Positions 1-9,034 of a stretch of 64,000 bases of DNA are shown here, piece after piece. Position 1 is the first letter of the stretch. Every line of letters starts with the position of its first letter. This stretch comes from Candidatus Thiomargarita nelsonii. GTDB taxonomy: Bacteria; Pseudomonadota; Gammaproteobacteria; Beggiatoales; Beggiatoaceae. The notes below the pieces were generated by a model. That model was not told the DNA's origin. It saw only the letters and a list, made by a program, of their open reading frames with translations, and searched no databases. Location of the stretch: contig JSZA02000013.1 of assembly GCA_000785145.2 (NCBI GenBank), positions 19,317 to 83,316 on the forward strand, read 5' to 3'. The position numbers and the translations under genes are program-made.

Positions 1-140
1 TGGTGTCTTGCATGAATATGACTCCTTCGTACCATTGCTTTAGTAAATTATGTTAAGCTCATTAGCGAGTCCCGGTTGTACTAGACTTATGGGTGCCCAA
101 ACTAAAGTTTGGACTCCGAAATCTGTAGAAAATACCGACA

Positions 141-752
141 ATGAAGATACCCACTCAAAAGCGGTTTGCCCAAGCCGATGAACATTGGGATTTAGAACGT
201 CTGTACGCAGACTTAGCATCAATGCCATTAAGTTAAGGTATTTAGGAGTCCAAACTTTAGTTTGGGCGTCGGCTCATCCAAGATAAATCTTGGACTCCGA
301 ATACCACGATTGCGGGCATTTATCCTTAACTTAATGGCATTGAGACTTAGCATCGGCTAAAGGAAAACCTCTCTCGCCGGTTGAAAAACAACACTTATGC
401 GGCTTGTTATGTGGCTATAGTCCCGCTGAAATGGCTGAACGGCTCCACAAGTTGGGGGGCTTGAAGTTAACTTAGAGGCAATGAAAAAGTGGAAAATTGG
501 AGAAAAATCAGTGATTGGCTTGAAGAAGCCGGCTATAAAACGCCATCGACTAAGCCATTTCAATTATCGAATGATTTACCAGTAGATGCCGCCTTAGACG
601 TAGCGGCTAATCTTGTTGGAAATATGAGTAGAAAAGTAAGTGTTGAAAAGAATAAAATAGATATATGTGTTGAAAATAATACAATAACGGTTGATATTAA
701 TATTCGATTTGTGAGCCCATTATCTCCAGATTCCTCAACAAAAGAAGACTAG
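141..752 (+). pseudogene. Decayed N-terminal HTH domain of an AAA/vWA-type multidomain protein
   Basis: Reading from ATG 141 and skipping the element at 220-342 gives MKIPTQKRF, then a segment with SPVEKQHLCGLLCGYSPAEM. That resembles the short N-terminal helix-turn-helix module found in front of AAA-like or vWA domains in cyanobacterial and Beggiatoa-type proteins (family assignment from memory). The frame breaks again near 455-490. The tail, open from GTG 489 to 752, continues with NWRKISDWLEEAGYKTPS, which fits the end of the same module. The 123-bp insertion plus its 11-bp duplication shifts the frame, so no intact protein is possible. No downstream ATPase domain remains. The 489-752 part could still be translated alone, but I see no clear ribosome binding site. 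Confidence 0.6.
220..342. mobile_element. Miniature inverted-repeat element, 123 bp, palindrome core
   Basis: The ends are CAATGCCATTAAGTTAAG and its reverse complement. The flanks 209-219 and 343-353 are both AGACTTAGCAT, an 11-bp target duplication. The core holds the palindromes CCAAACTTTAGTTTGG and CCAAGATAAATCTTGG. The element has no coding capacity, so its transposase must act in trans. Removing the element plus one duplication restores the coding frame around it. Confidence 0.88.
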
Positions 753-788
753 TGCAGTCCAAAGCTTTAGAGAGCCTGCCTCGACGCT

Positions 789-891
789 CAATGCCATTTA
801 GTTAAGAGGGCAACCACAAGGGATTGCCCCTACAAACCGTGATTTTTCGTAGGGGCAATCCTTTATGGTTGCCCTTAACTTAATGGCATTG
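789..891. mobile_element. Miniature inverted-repeat element, 103 bp, GTAGGGGCAA core
   Basis: It has the same terminal repeats as the element at 220 (one mismatch at the left end). The core is an inverted repeat of GGGCAACC...GGATTGCCCCTAC. The flanks GCCTCGACGCT (778-788) and GCCTCAACGCT (892-902) form an 11-bp duplication with one mismatch, which suggests an older insertion. It lies between the decayed HTH gene and the 3' end of pstA. Confidence 0.82.
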
Positions 892-928
892 GCCTCAACG
901 CTCCGCGTCGAATTTTGATAAAAATTAT

Positions 929-2686
929 TCAAGCCGTTTCCAAAGCTTTATATTTCTCACGCAAATGATTGCGTATCCAAATCGCCGTCAAATTTAAAAT
1001 CACAATCACCGCCACTAACAAAAAGGCAGTCGCATACACTAATGGGCGTGCCGCTTCGACATTCGGACTTTGAAAGCCCACATCATAAATATGAAAGCCT
1101 AAGTGCATAAATTGACGTTCTAAATGTAGAAACGGTGCTTGAGTATCCAATGCCAAAGAAGGGGCTAATTTGACAACCCCTACCAACATTAAGGGCGCAA
1201 CTTCTCCCGCAGCGCGGGCTATGGCTAAAATTAAACCCGTCATCATCCCAGGGCTCGCCATGGGTAGCACCGTGCGCCACAAAGTTTCCGCTTTGGTTGC
1301 GCCCAAGGCTAAACTCAATGCCATTAAGTTAAGGGCAACCATAAAGGATTGCCCCTACGTGAACCGTGATTTGTTGTAGGGGCAATCCCTTGTGGTTGCC
1401 CTTAACTTAATGGCATTGAAGGCTAAACTACCTTCACGAATAGAACTCGGAATACGTGATAAACCTTCCTCAGTAGAAACAATCACCACCGGTACGGTAA
1501 GAAGTGCCAAAGTTAAAGATGCCCATAATATACCCGGCGAACCAAAAGTCGGAGCAGGTAAGGCTTCTGGAAAAAACAATTGATCAATACTCCCACCGAG
1601 AAAATAAACAAAAAATCCTAAACCAAAGACGCCATAAACAATTGAAGGTACGCCCGCTAAATTATTGACAGCAATACGAATAGTACGAGTCACCCACCCC
1701 TGTTTAGCATATTCATGCAAATAGATGGCGGCAATCACACCAAACGGTGTCACAATTATTGACATAATAATGACCATGATCACGGTACCAAAAATGGCGG
1801 GAAAAATACCGCCCTCGGTATTCGCTTCACGCGGATCCTCGCTGACGAATTCCCAAGCTTTCATCATATAAAAGCTGAGCTTATCTGATAACGACATGGC
1901 ATTCGGGCGATGAATATGCACCACTTTGTCAAGAGGAATATCCACCACGCCCCCATCCATCACTTTGGCACTGAAACTATCCCGACTGACATCTTGATAG
2001 AGTTGTGCCAATTTTTGATTGAGTTCTTCAAAATGTCCCTCAAGAGCGGCTTTTTTTTCGGCAATTTCCGCTTGTTTGATCGGGCTCAGGGCATTATCCA
2101 ATTCCAAACGCCGTTGATATAAGCGTAGCCGTTCTAAGCCATAATTGATTTTACCAATTTCGTATTTTTCAATGCTGCGAATTTCATCAAAAATAGCGAG
2201 AGCGCGTTCTAATCGTTTCTGCAAATCCTCCCACGCCCCTTCACTGACGATTTTGCCATTTTCTTTGACAGCAGAGAGGTATCCATAAAAATTACCCCAT
2301 TCTCGGCGCTCAACAACCATTAATTCTTCAGGATAACGTTGGTTTTGTAAACCAGACGCTTGCACCCAGCGAAAATCGAGACCTAATAAATCACGATTGC
2401 CTGTTTTGAGCAAATAGCGAGTCACCCACTCACCTTCAACCGTTAAACCTAACTCTCGCAACCGCGAAGCGGGCACCGTTTCTTCGTCATCGATTTCGCC
2501 AATGAGAGGGATAGTTGTACCATCCGGTTCGACATATTCTGCGTCCATGACGGGTGCTGGCCAAAAATGCCCTAAGCCTCGCACCGCAATCAATATTAAT
2601 AAGCCAGCAACAATAACCAGACTGGCAGTGACTGCTGCTGCTGTCAGCTATATCCAAGGATCACCACTTTTCCACCAATTTTTCAT
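929..2686 (-). pseudogene. pstA: Phosphate ABC transporter permease PstA, interrupted
   Basis: This is the large form of PstA, an inner-membrane permease of the high-affinity phosphate transporter with a periplasmic insert. ATG 2686 opens MKNWWKSGDPWI, but codon 13 (2648-2650) is TAG where a Trp is expected. The rest reads through the periplasmic domain and membrane segments up to the EAA loop. There a 103-bp miniature element (1316-1418) is inserted and brings a second TAG (1355-1357). Element plus 11-bp duplication is 114 bp, so the frame is unchanged after it and the last 120 or so codons (GATKAETLWRTVLPMASPG...) match the family. Without the insertion the protein would be about 547 residues, the usual length for this class. 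pstB is not found downstream. Two stops and the damaged pstC next door argue for a dead operon. Confidence 0.88.
1316..1418. mobile_element. Miniature inverted-repeat element inside pstA
   Basis: 103 bp with ends CAATGCCATTAAGTTAAG / CTTAACTTAATGGCATTG. The target duplication AAGGCTAAACT is perfect at 1305-1315 and 1419-1429. The core is of the same GTAGGGGCAA type as the element at 789. It splits the conserved permease loop of pstA but keeps the reading frame apart from one TAG. Confidence 0.92.
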
Positions 2687-2736
2687 ATCAGTTATCAGCT
2701 TTAAAATAGGAGTCCAAGATTTATCTTGGACATCCA

Positions 2737-3881
2737 TCACAACGAACTATACTTACGCCGCAACCGATGACGAACAACTTCCGCCACGGTATTCAAGAAA
2801 AAAGTAAATATAAAAAGCACTAAACCCGATAAAAAAAAAATACGATAATGCGTACTCGCCACCTCAGACTCCGGCATTTCCACCGCAATATTCGCTGACA
2901 AAGCTAATGCCTAACTCCGTTGTCAACCAATGAGGCATACCCCCCCCAAATAACCAAACTTCTAATGGGCGGCTGAGTGCGAAAGAAACCCACGCAATCA
3001 ATAAAATCACCGGAATCAGTAAAGCCGCTTGCCAACCTTCTGAAATACGACGGGGCAAATAACGCCAAGCATAGGCAAATAGCAAAACCCCAATCGGCAT
3101 CAAAAATAACAGCGTAAACACCCCTGGCATATTATCTTCCATCACTGGTGCTAACCATAATCCGGCGAGAAAACCCAAAATCACCGTCGGCAAAGCCGCC
3201 ATAATTTCAATCGTTGGCTTAACCAATGAACGCATACGGGGTGCCATAAAATACGCCGTATAAATCGCCCCCAAAATAGACAAAGGCACAGCAATCAGCA
3301 TGGCATAAAAAGCCGCCTTTAAAGTACCGAATGCCAGAGGGATTAAACTAAATTTAGGCTCGCTGAAGACGATTGCCAAACATACTCAGGCTTCTCATAA
3401 CTTTCATACCAAACCTTGCCCCACAAAGAAAGCTGACATTGACACTTCAGGATGCTCATTATGGAGCCCCCACACTTGCATATTGCCACTTTTATCTTAG
3501 GCTAACAACGTTCACCCAATTGCACATCAAGATGAAGTAAAGCACGCTCTTGCTCATCAACCACAAAAGGCGTTTCACCCAGCGGATATTCAATACGTGG
3601 CGTGATAACACGAACATCATTAGGATAACTGACATCATAAACAGGTTTAATGACCAAAGCCCGCCCATCACTCAACCCATAAGCCACCACATCCGTTGCA
3701 AAATCGGCAACGGCAAAACTTGTGAATGTAAAGTCTCTCCCGCTGCCGTTGGTATGCTAAAGTGTTGAATTTTATTCATACTTGCCGGCATAAACAGCGG
3801 AAAGACAACATACAACAAATAAAAGAAAATAAGGACAATGGCAAAGATGACACTGATACCGCCTAGCGTCATACTATTCAT
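2737..3881 (-). pseudogene. pstC: Phosphate ABC transporter permease PstC, with internal deletions
   Basis: The N-terminus from 3881 (MNSMTLGGISVIFAIVLIFF) is the first membrane segment of the large PstC form. The periplasmic part survives only as fragments (3502-3690 and 3672-3881, in different frames). The core permease part is at 2864-3379. Near 2890 the text jumps from GISFVSE to ANIAVEMPESEVASTHYR, so the EAA-loop region of about 90 residues is missing. The true C-terminus RHRLRRKYSSL ends at 2737. pstA begins 50 bp further on, in the usual pstC-pstA order. The intact family has about 680-750 residues, so more than half the periplasmic domain is lost as well. The gene cannot make a working permease. 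Confidence 0.87.
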
Positions 3882-3926
3882 GTTTATATTGTAAAGCTTG
3901 ATTGTGACATAAATTTGACAAGCCGC

Positions 3927-4289
3927 TCAAAAACCTTCACCACGAAAAACACATGCACTGGTACAAGTCTCCTGTATTGTGATTTGACACAAACTGGGCA
4001 AATTCGGCTTTAAACGCAACCAAATCCAACGCGCCATATTTTCACTGGTTGGATTTTCCAGCCCTTCAATCTCATTAAGATAATGATGATCTAACTGCTC
4101 ATACAATGGCGCAAAAGCTTTTTTAATATCAGCAAAATCTATCACCCAACCAGTCTGCGCCCCGATTTCGCCACACACATGAATAGTGACTTGAAACGAG
4201 TGACCATGTAAACGATTACACTTATGATCCGCCGGCACATTAGGTAAATGATGCGCCGCTTCGATGCTGAATTTTTTGTAAATTTCCAT
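3927..4289 (-). CDS. queD: 6-carboxytetrahydropterin synthase QueD
   Basis: QueD converts dihydroneopterin triphosphate to 6-carboxy-tetrahydropterin in the cytoplasm, the second step of queuosine/7-deazaguanine synthesis. The zinc ligands are visible as the His pair in AAHHLPN and the two His of HGHSF. The catalytic Cys lies in HKCNRLHGH, and the conserved LENPTSENMARWIW helix and a glutamate in TIQET follow. At 120 residues it has the normal length. I chose ATG 4289 (MEIYKKFSIEAAH). The open frame extends to a TTG at 4307, but those codons lie in the palindrome GTCCAAGATAAATCTTGGAC and are not conserved in the family. No other queuosine genes are adjacent. It looks intact. Confidence 0.9.
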   Translation of the reverse strand: MEIYKKFSIEAAHHLPNVPADHKCNRLHGHSFQVTIHVCGEIGAQTGWVIDFADIKKAFAPLYEQLDHHYLNEIEGLENPTSENMARWIWLRLKPNLPSLCQITIQETCTSACVFRGEGF

Positions 4290-4461
4290 GAATCTTTGCT
4301 TGTCCAAGATAAATCTTGGACTCCTCTCCTAATTTAGACTATTTTTATCTGATGTCGCCCATTATCATCACTTCCCGCCCCCTTTCCTACTTATCGCGGT
4401 GACTACGAACACCTTTAAAATCAATAGGTAGGCTGACAATAGGCCCATCTATTTAGATAAA

Positions 4462-5019
4462 TCATTCGTTCCAAGCGTACCTTGCACGCAGACTAATGAT
4501 ATTACGTTTGATAACCTTTGACGGACATTTAAGCCGCTCATCACTACACAAACCTTGGATAATAATATTAAGGTGTTCCATATACGCCCGATTCAATGCC
4601 GCTTTACCTTCTTCATAAACAAGAGGAATAGCAGGTTGGACGACAACCAGCCGCGTGAAAATTTGATTGCACACTTCAAAACATTGAACCAGATACGCTT
4701 CTAATTCGGCAAAATCAACTTGGGTGCTACCTTGAATATCTGCCAAGGTGTAGGCCATAAAATCTATGGGCGTTCTGTCTGTCACAAAGCTTGCTTTTGG
4801 ATCGCCCCACGCATCAAGAGCAGCCTCATTGATGCGGTGTTGAATCCAAAGGCGCGTTTTAAAATCCAGAGACTGTGACGGGTGTAAGCCATGTTGTTTA
4901 AAAACCGCGCTGGTGCTGGTTTTGACAAAAGGTATTCCCATCTGTTTGGAAATGAAATCGGCTAAAGTGGTCTTGCCAGTGCGGTGGCTGCCGCAAATGC
5001 CTATTCGTTGATGAGTCAT
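4462..5019 (-). CDS. P-loop AAA family ATPase (AAA_28-like nucleotide kinase fold)
   Basis: A 185-residue cytoplasmic P-loop protein. The Walker A motif GSHRTGKTTLA is at residues 8-18 or so, right after the first strand (RIGICG), as in small kinase-like ATPases of the AAA_28 type. FVTDRTPIDFMAY supplies the DR acidic motif after the second strand. The substrate cannot be named from sequence: related proteins are annotated as ATP-binding proteins or putative nucleoside or nicotinamide-type kinases. The start is ATG 5019 (MTHQRIGICG); the longer open frame upstream would run through a GTCCAAGATTTATCTTGGAC palindrome. It is convergent with nothing and precedes queD on the same strand by 170 bp, with no clear operon link. 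Confidence 0.7.
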   Translation of the reverse strand: MTHQRIGICGSHRTGKTTLADFISKQMGIPFVKTSTSAVFKQHGLHPSQSLDFKTRLWIQHRINEAALDAWGDPKASFVTDRTPIDFMAYTLADIQGSTQVDFAELEAYLVQCFEVCNQIFTRLVVVQPAIPLVYEEGKAALNRAYMEHLNIIIQGLCSDERLKCPSKVIKRNIISLRARYAWNE

Positions 5020-5107
5020 GAGTAAAACTTTTTGGAGTCCAAGATTTATCTTGGACTTATTTATGGTAAAATATAAAATCCTTCCGTTTTTTGATCTTTT
5101 TATAACT

Positions 5108-5398
5108 ATGGCATCTAACACAAATAATGATGATATAAACCCAGACGAGCAACGCACGGATCGCAGTAAGCGAGAGCGTCGAAGCTTTAGCTGGCAACAT
5201 GAGCCGAGGTCTCGTCGAAGCTTTAGCTGGCAACATGAGCCGAGGTCTCGTCAAAGCTTTAGCTGGCAACATGAGCCGAGGTCTGGTCGAAGCTTCAACT
5301 GGGAAGATGAGCCGAGCTCTCATCGAAGCTTCAAGTGGGAATATGAGTCGGAAAGGGGGCTTGAGAACTGGGCACCTAATGCCGATCACACGTTTTAA
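5108..5398 (+). CDS. Small basic protein built of 12-residue repeats
   Basis: ATG 5108 opens MASNTNNDDINPDEQRTDRS, a charged leader, followed by five 12-residue units of the type RSFSWQHEPRSR. The DNA repeats are 36 bp each at 5178-5357. The first two and a half copies are almost identical and the last two diverge (RSFNWEDEPSSH, RSFKWEYESERG). The protein (96 residues) has no signal peptide or membrane segment. I recognise no family. The repeat keeps its frame and the changes between copies are mostly substitutions, which supports translation. However, the frames on both sides of the same DNA are also open because of the repeat, so the coding status is uncertain. ATG 5018 or 5063 are alternative starts. 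Confidence 0.4.
   Translation: MASNTNNDDINPDEQRTDRSKRERRSFSWQHEPRSRRSFSWQHEPRSRQSFSWQHEPRSGRSFNWEDEPSSHRSFKWEYESERGLENWAPNADHTF
5178..5357 (+). repeat. Five tandem 36-bp repeats
   Basis: Units start at 5178, 5214, 5250, 5286 and 5322. The consensus begins GTCGAAGCTTTAGCTGGCAA. The period is a multiple of three and the copies decay toward the 3' end. They encode the RSFSWQHEPRSR repeats of the small protein at 5108-5398. Confidence 0.85.
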
Positions 5399-5442
5399 AA
5401 TAAAGGTAAAGGTGGATTACGCTCCGCTAATCCACCCTACAT

Positions 5443-7122
5443 TTATTTATTCGTTATTCCCTGTTTTTTTGTTTGTAAATGTGCGTAAGGGGGTAAAGTT
5501 TGCAGACGCCTATCATGTAGCGGTGTACCGATAGTAAAATGATACATGCTTTGATAACGAGTGCCGGTTAAGCCGAGTAGGCTATGAAGGGCATCATCAA
5601 AATAGCACCCAATACCGGTGCCCCGAACCCCAAGGGCTTCGGCTTCCAAATATAAAACTTGTCCAACAATGCCGGCTTCCCAAAATAATTGTCTATAGCC
5701 CCAAGGCCCTTTTTTTAAGCTGGCCTCAAATTCTGCTAACATGCCTAGACTAAATGCACTGTCAGCCGCGATCTCTTGATGACAGGAAATTTGTAGAGCG
5801 GCATTTTTGGCATCACCCTGAAATAATTGATAAAAGTGTAAATATTCTGGACATTTTTTGGGTTTGCTCCACAAAAAGTGTTCATGTTGCAAGGCAGCAC
5901 GTAGATTGTCCTCAATGCCATCGCGTCGTAGCAGGATATATATGCCCGGCGATAAACCTGCGACTTTATGCACAAATAAAATTAAATGAATACGTGGCAG
6001 ATGGGGGTAAACATCCCAAGGAGTTGCACCGTTGCGCGGCAAGGTGCTATCGAGTAAACGATAAAATCCTTTGAGACTGAGCGGTGTTATAGTCTCAAAT
6101 CGTTGGGCACTACGACGTTGACGAATCAGTGAGGCAGCACGGCTTTGACAAGAGAGAGGCAATAGCGGTGGCAGCGGCGGTGGTGTCCAATTCGTTTCCT
6201 CTGTGGCTGGCTTAACGGTTGCGTCAAGCACAATATCAATGATAGGCCATTCATAGTGGTGATCGGCATCTAATACATTCGCTTTACCGACCCATCTTGT
6301 ATCTGTTGTCGCTGGCACGATTGATTTTCCTAACAATCGTCCTGTGAGTCCCCTTGAATAAGGGAGAATGTGGTTTTGGGTATTAATAGACAACATCACT
6401 TCTGGTATTTCAGGCTCAGTACTGTCGAAATTTTCGTTTTGCTCCAAACCTAGCATGATACTAATTTCTGCATCAGCCCAATTATCTAAAAGTTGCACTT
6501 TCCACCCTAAAGTGGCAGCGGCATAACGGATCGCAGCGATAGCATGTCCAATGTCATGCTGACAGTAACGAAAGCCTCTCTCGCCATATTTCCAAGCTTC
6601 GCGCCAAGGAATTGAAGTCAATCCGATCAAAAAACTGCCAGTGGACAAGGCCGCTTCAAGGATTTCTGTCCCTTTCTGTTTGAAAATGCCACGTTGCTCT
6701 AAAACATGGTCGTGACTGAGATAGTGATAAACCCCCGCAGCGATATGAGTCATATTAGGTAGGACGAGATAGCCCTCTGTCGGGTGCAAATTGCCACTAG
6801 ATGGATTGCAGCGCAAGGCCCAATGATTCTCCCCGTATTGTTTCCAAGCTGATATACCTAAAGATAATTCTAACAAGGCAGCCACGTTTTTTAAAATCAT
6901 TGGCTGCGGTGCGATGGCCCCAGGTTGATATAAATCGACGTAAGTACTTGCTAGTGTATCGGCTACCAGTGGTAATTCAAAACGCGCAGCCCCTGCATAG
7001 CGACGAAAAGCATCGGGTTGTGCATTCCAATTAATATGGGCAGGTCCTCTCGCATAGCGATCAAAATGATGCTTTGTACGCTCATGGTAAGCCAACACTG
7101 TTTCATTCAACGGTTTATTCAT
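5443..7122 (-). CDS. SagB/ThcOx-type dehydrogenase with two nitroreductase domains
   Basis: An FMN-dependent oxidoreductase of the SagB/ThcOx class, 559 residues. The N-terminal half (to about residue 250) contains LRCNPSSGNLHPTEGY and a WKYGERGFRYCQHDIGHA segment, both hallmarks of the SagB-type domain. The C-terminal half (about 325-550) begins with the FMN-contact pattern IRQRRSAQRF and ends with LYLEAEALGVRGTGIGCYFDD, typical of nitroreductases. SagB enzymes oxidise azolines in peptide natural product clusters, but no YcaO, precursor peptide or protease gene is nearby. The stand-alone double-domain form is common in bacteria and its substrate is unknown. ATG 7122 fits the family start. 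It looks intact. Confidence 0.85.
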   Translation of the reverse strand: MNKPLNETVLAYHERTKHHFDRYARGPAHINWNAQPDAFRRYAGAARFELPLVADTLASTYVDLYQPGAIAPQPMILKNVAALLELSLGISAWKQYGENHWALRCNPSSGNLHPTEGYLVLPNMTHIAAGVYHYLSHDHVLEQRGIFKQKGTEILEAALSTGSFLIGLTSIPWREAWKYGERGFRYCQHDIGHAIAAIRYAAATLGWKVQLLDNWADAEISIMLGLEQNENFDSTEPEIPEVMLSINTQNHILPYSRGLTGRLLGKSIVPATTDTRWVGKANVLDADHHYEWPIIDIVLDATVKPATEETNWTPPPLPPLLPLSCQSRAASLIRQRRSAQRFETITPLSLKGFYRLLDSTLPRNGATPWDVYPHLPRIHLILFVHKVAGLSPGIYILLRRDGIEDNLRAALQHEHFLWSKPKKCPEYLHFYQLFQGDAKNAALQISCHQEIAADSAFSLGMLAEFEASLKKGPWGYRQLFWEAGIVGQVLYLEAEALGVRGTGIGCYFDDALHSLLGLTGTRYQSMYHFTIGTPLHDRRLQTLPPYAHLQTKKQGITNK

Positions 7123-7599
7123 AAACTTAACTTATCCAGCCGATACCTTCAAGCTTTTTTGATCTCCATAAGGGGAATCTGATTTCTAAAATGGGTTGAT
7201 TTTTCATCAACGGGGAACTGTTCTCCCTTTCATTTATTGTATCTATGATATTATCAAAATATATAATATATAAGTAAACATAAGAATAGCGTCAATTCAA
7301 TAAATTCGCCGGTTTTCTCAAGAGTGCAAGGCGTACCTTGCACGGATTAAATAATCCATATCATATAATGATGGCAAAATTGACAATGACAATATTTAAC
7401 CCAAGTTGCCACTAGCGGGTATCCAAAACCCTGTATGTCGTTGGCAGATTAAAAAAATAGAGATAAAAAAAACATGATTAATAGCGGTTGATTTTGTGAT
7501 ATTATTATCAAATAATTCTCAAAAATATAAAAATATCTTTTATGTAGGAGTCCAAGATTTATCTTGGACGTCCAAGATAAGTTTAGAGCTTTGAATTAT
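7123..7599. other. Gene-poor spacer with short palindromes
   Basis: An AT-rich stretch between the divergent sagB-like and Roadblock genes. It holds a GTGCAAGGCGTACCTTGCAC-type palindrome near 7323-7342 and a GAGTCCAAGATTTATCTTGG palindrome near 7548-7568. No open frame or RNA gene is recognisable. Promoters for both flanking genes should lie here, but I cannot pick a convincing one. Confidence 0.5.
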
Positions 7600-7611
7600 A
7601 GGAGGATGAAA

Positions 7612-7980
7612 ATGGCATCACGCATTGAGAAACTGAATAGTATTTTGAGAGATTTACAATTAGACGTTTCAGATATTGAAGCGGGGGCATTGGTTTCAGA
7701 AGATGGCTTATTGTTGGCAAGCGCACTTCCGCCAAATGTCGATCCGGACAATATCGGTGGAGTGGTTGCCTTGCTGATTCAATTGGCGGATCGTGCCGTT
7801 ACAGAACTTCAACAGGGGAATTTGGAGCGGCTCATCATCCAGAGCGAAAATGGTTATTCGCTCGTCAGCAAGGCACCAAAAAACACGTTTATAGTGGTCT
7901 TGGCGCGTAAGGGAAGTACACTAGGTATGCTGCTGATGAAGATAGATGGGGCGGTGGCTCAAATTTCAAAGATTATGTAA
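7612..7980 (+). CDS. Roadblock/LC7 domain protein
   Basis: A single-domain Roadblock/LC7 protein of about 122 residues. The pattern SDIEAGALVSEDGLLLASALP followed by a GGVVALLIQLADRAVTEL helix and a long C-terminal sheet (RLIIQSENGYSLVSK) is typical. Bacterial members often act as MglB-like activators of Ras-like GTPases or as regulators of polarity and gliding. No GTPase gene is in this window. ATG 7612 is chosen because AGGAGG sits at 7600-7605 with a 6-nt gap. The metallo-beta-lactamase-fold gene starts 10 nt after the stop, so the two are surely co-transcribed. Confidence 0.88.
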   Translation: MASRIEKLNSILRDLQLDVSDIEAGALVSEDGLLLASALPPNVDPDNIGGVVALLIQLADRAVTELQQGNLERLIIQSENGYSLVSKAPKNTFIVVLARKGSTLGMLLMKIDGAVAQISKIM

Positions 7981-7990
7981 GGAGGCGATG

Positions 7991-8749
7991 ATGAGTTCAA
8001 CAGTACTTTTTGATGATGGCAATCATAAAAATATCCTGCTAGAAGATTTCGGGGCTGCAACGGCAATTCAGGCTAATCAGCACCTTATCATTCATGATGA
8101 TGAAGGTATGATTTTGGATCCAGGTGGGCACAAGGTCTTCAATAAGGTGGCAGCAGCGTTGGCAAACTGCCTGGAGGGCGGAAAACTTCGTTACATTTTC
8201 TTGTCCCACCAAGACCCTGATATTGTTGCAGCTATTAATGCGTGGTTAATGACCACGGAAGCGGATGCTTATGTTTCTGTCTTATGGGAACGTTTTGTTC
8301 CCCACTTTGGACTGGATAAGTTTGTGGTGAATCGACTTAAGCCGATTCCTGATGAAGGTATGATTTTGGAGATGAATGGCGTTTCGTTGAGTTTACTTCC
8401 CGCGCATTTTCTACATTCGTGTGGCAATTTCCAGGTTTATGATCCCATTTCAAAGATTCTCTATAGTGGCGATTTGGGTGCCTCTTTTGGAATGGATTAT
8501 ATTGAGGTGCCTGATTTTGATGCACATATTCAGTATTTAACCGGTTTTCACAAGCGTTATATCGTCAGTAACGATATCCTGAAGGCTTGGGCTGCGATGA
8601 TCCGCTCTCTGGATATTGAGATTATTGCGCCACAACATGGTGCTTTAATCAAGGGGAGGGAAATGGTAACACAGTTTATTGATTGGTGTGAAAATTTGGA
8701 ATGTGGTTTTAATCTTATGAAAGGTTTATATAAGGTGCCTGTTAAATAA
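7991..8749 (+). CDS. Metallo-beta-lactamase-fold protein, ODP/FprA-like
   Basis: A 252-residue protein with a metallo-beta-lactamase fold of the oxygen-binding di-iron (ODP/FprA) type. The metal motif reads SHQDPDIVAA in place of the classical HxHxDH, which is usual in the diiron branch. HFLHSCGNFQVYDP, LYSGDLGASFG and APQHGALI supply the later ligands. ODP proteins bind or reduce O2 or NO, or act as oxygen sensors in chemotaxis. The strong ribosome site GGAGG (7981-7985) lies inside the spacer after the Roadblock gene. ATG 7991 (5-nt gap) is preferred over ATG 7988 (2-nt gap). The pairing with Roadblock suggests a signalling role in an oxygen-gradient organism (inference). Confidence 0.82.
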   Translation: MSSTVLFDDGNHKNILLEDFGAATAIQANQHLIIHDDEGMILDPGGHKVFNKVAAALANCLEGGKLRYIFLSHQDPDIVAAINAWLMTTEADAYVSVLWERFVPHFGLDKFVVNRLKPIPDEGMILEMNGVSLSLLPAHFLHSCGNFQVYDPISKILYSGDLGASFGMDYIEVPDFDAHIQYLTGFHKRYIVSNDILKAWAAMIRSLDIEIIAPQHGALIKGREMVTQFIDWCENLECGFNLMKGLYKVPVK

Positions 8750-8756
8750 GCCGACG

Positions 8757-9020
8757 CGCCCAAGATAAATCTTGGACTCCGTTAACTCAGGAGTCCAAAA
8801 TTTATTTTGGACGAGGCGCCCAAGATAAATCTTGGACTCCGTTAACTCAGGAGTCCAAAATTTATTTTGGACGAGGCGCCCAAGATAAATCTTGGACTCC
8901 GTTAACTCAGGAGTCCAAAATTTATTTTGGACGAGGCGCCCAAGATAAATCTTGGACTCCGTTAACTCAGGAGTCCAAAATTTATTTTGGACGAGGCGCC
9001 CAAGATAAATCTTGGACTCC
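8757..9020. repeat. 60-bp tandem repeat array of paired palindromes
   Basis: Four identical 60-bp units plus a partial fifth. Each unit contains two different palindromes, CCAAGATAAATCTTGG and CCAAAATTTATTTTGG, joined by GTTAACTCAG. The copies are identical to the base, so expansion is recent or homogenised. There are no variable spacers. The array lies between the metallo-beta-lactamase-fold gene and the terminator before argS. Confidence 0.95.
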
Positions 9021-9034
9021 TTAAAAAAACTTAT

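Noticed and set aside
40..228. A 62-codon minus-strand frame at the window start
   Set aside because: It overlaps the miniature element and the decayed HTH gene on the other strand and shows no family text.
1355..2650. Both in-frame stops in pstA are TAG, which could hint at TAG recoding
   Set aside because: fabG and nadA end with TAG at their normal family C-termini, so TAG is an ordinary stop here. The second stop also comes from an inserted element.
4290..4307. Longer queD from TTG 4307
   Set aside because: The extra codons come from a genome-wide palindrome, and ATG 4289 fits the family.
8757..9020. Regular 60-bp repeats as a possible CRISPR array
   Set aside because: The units are identical throughout with no variable spacers, and no cas gene is in the window.
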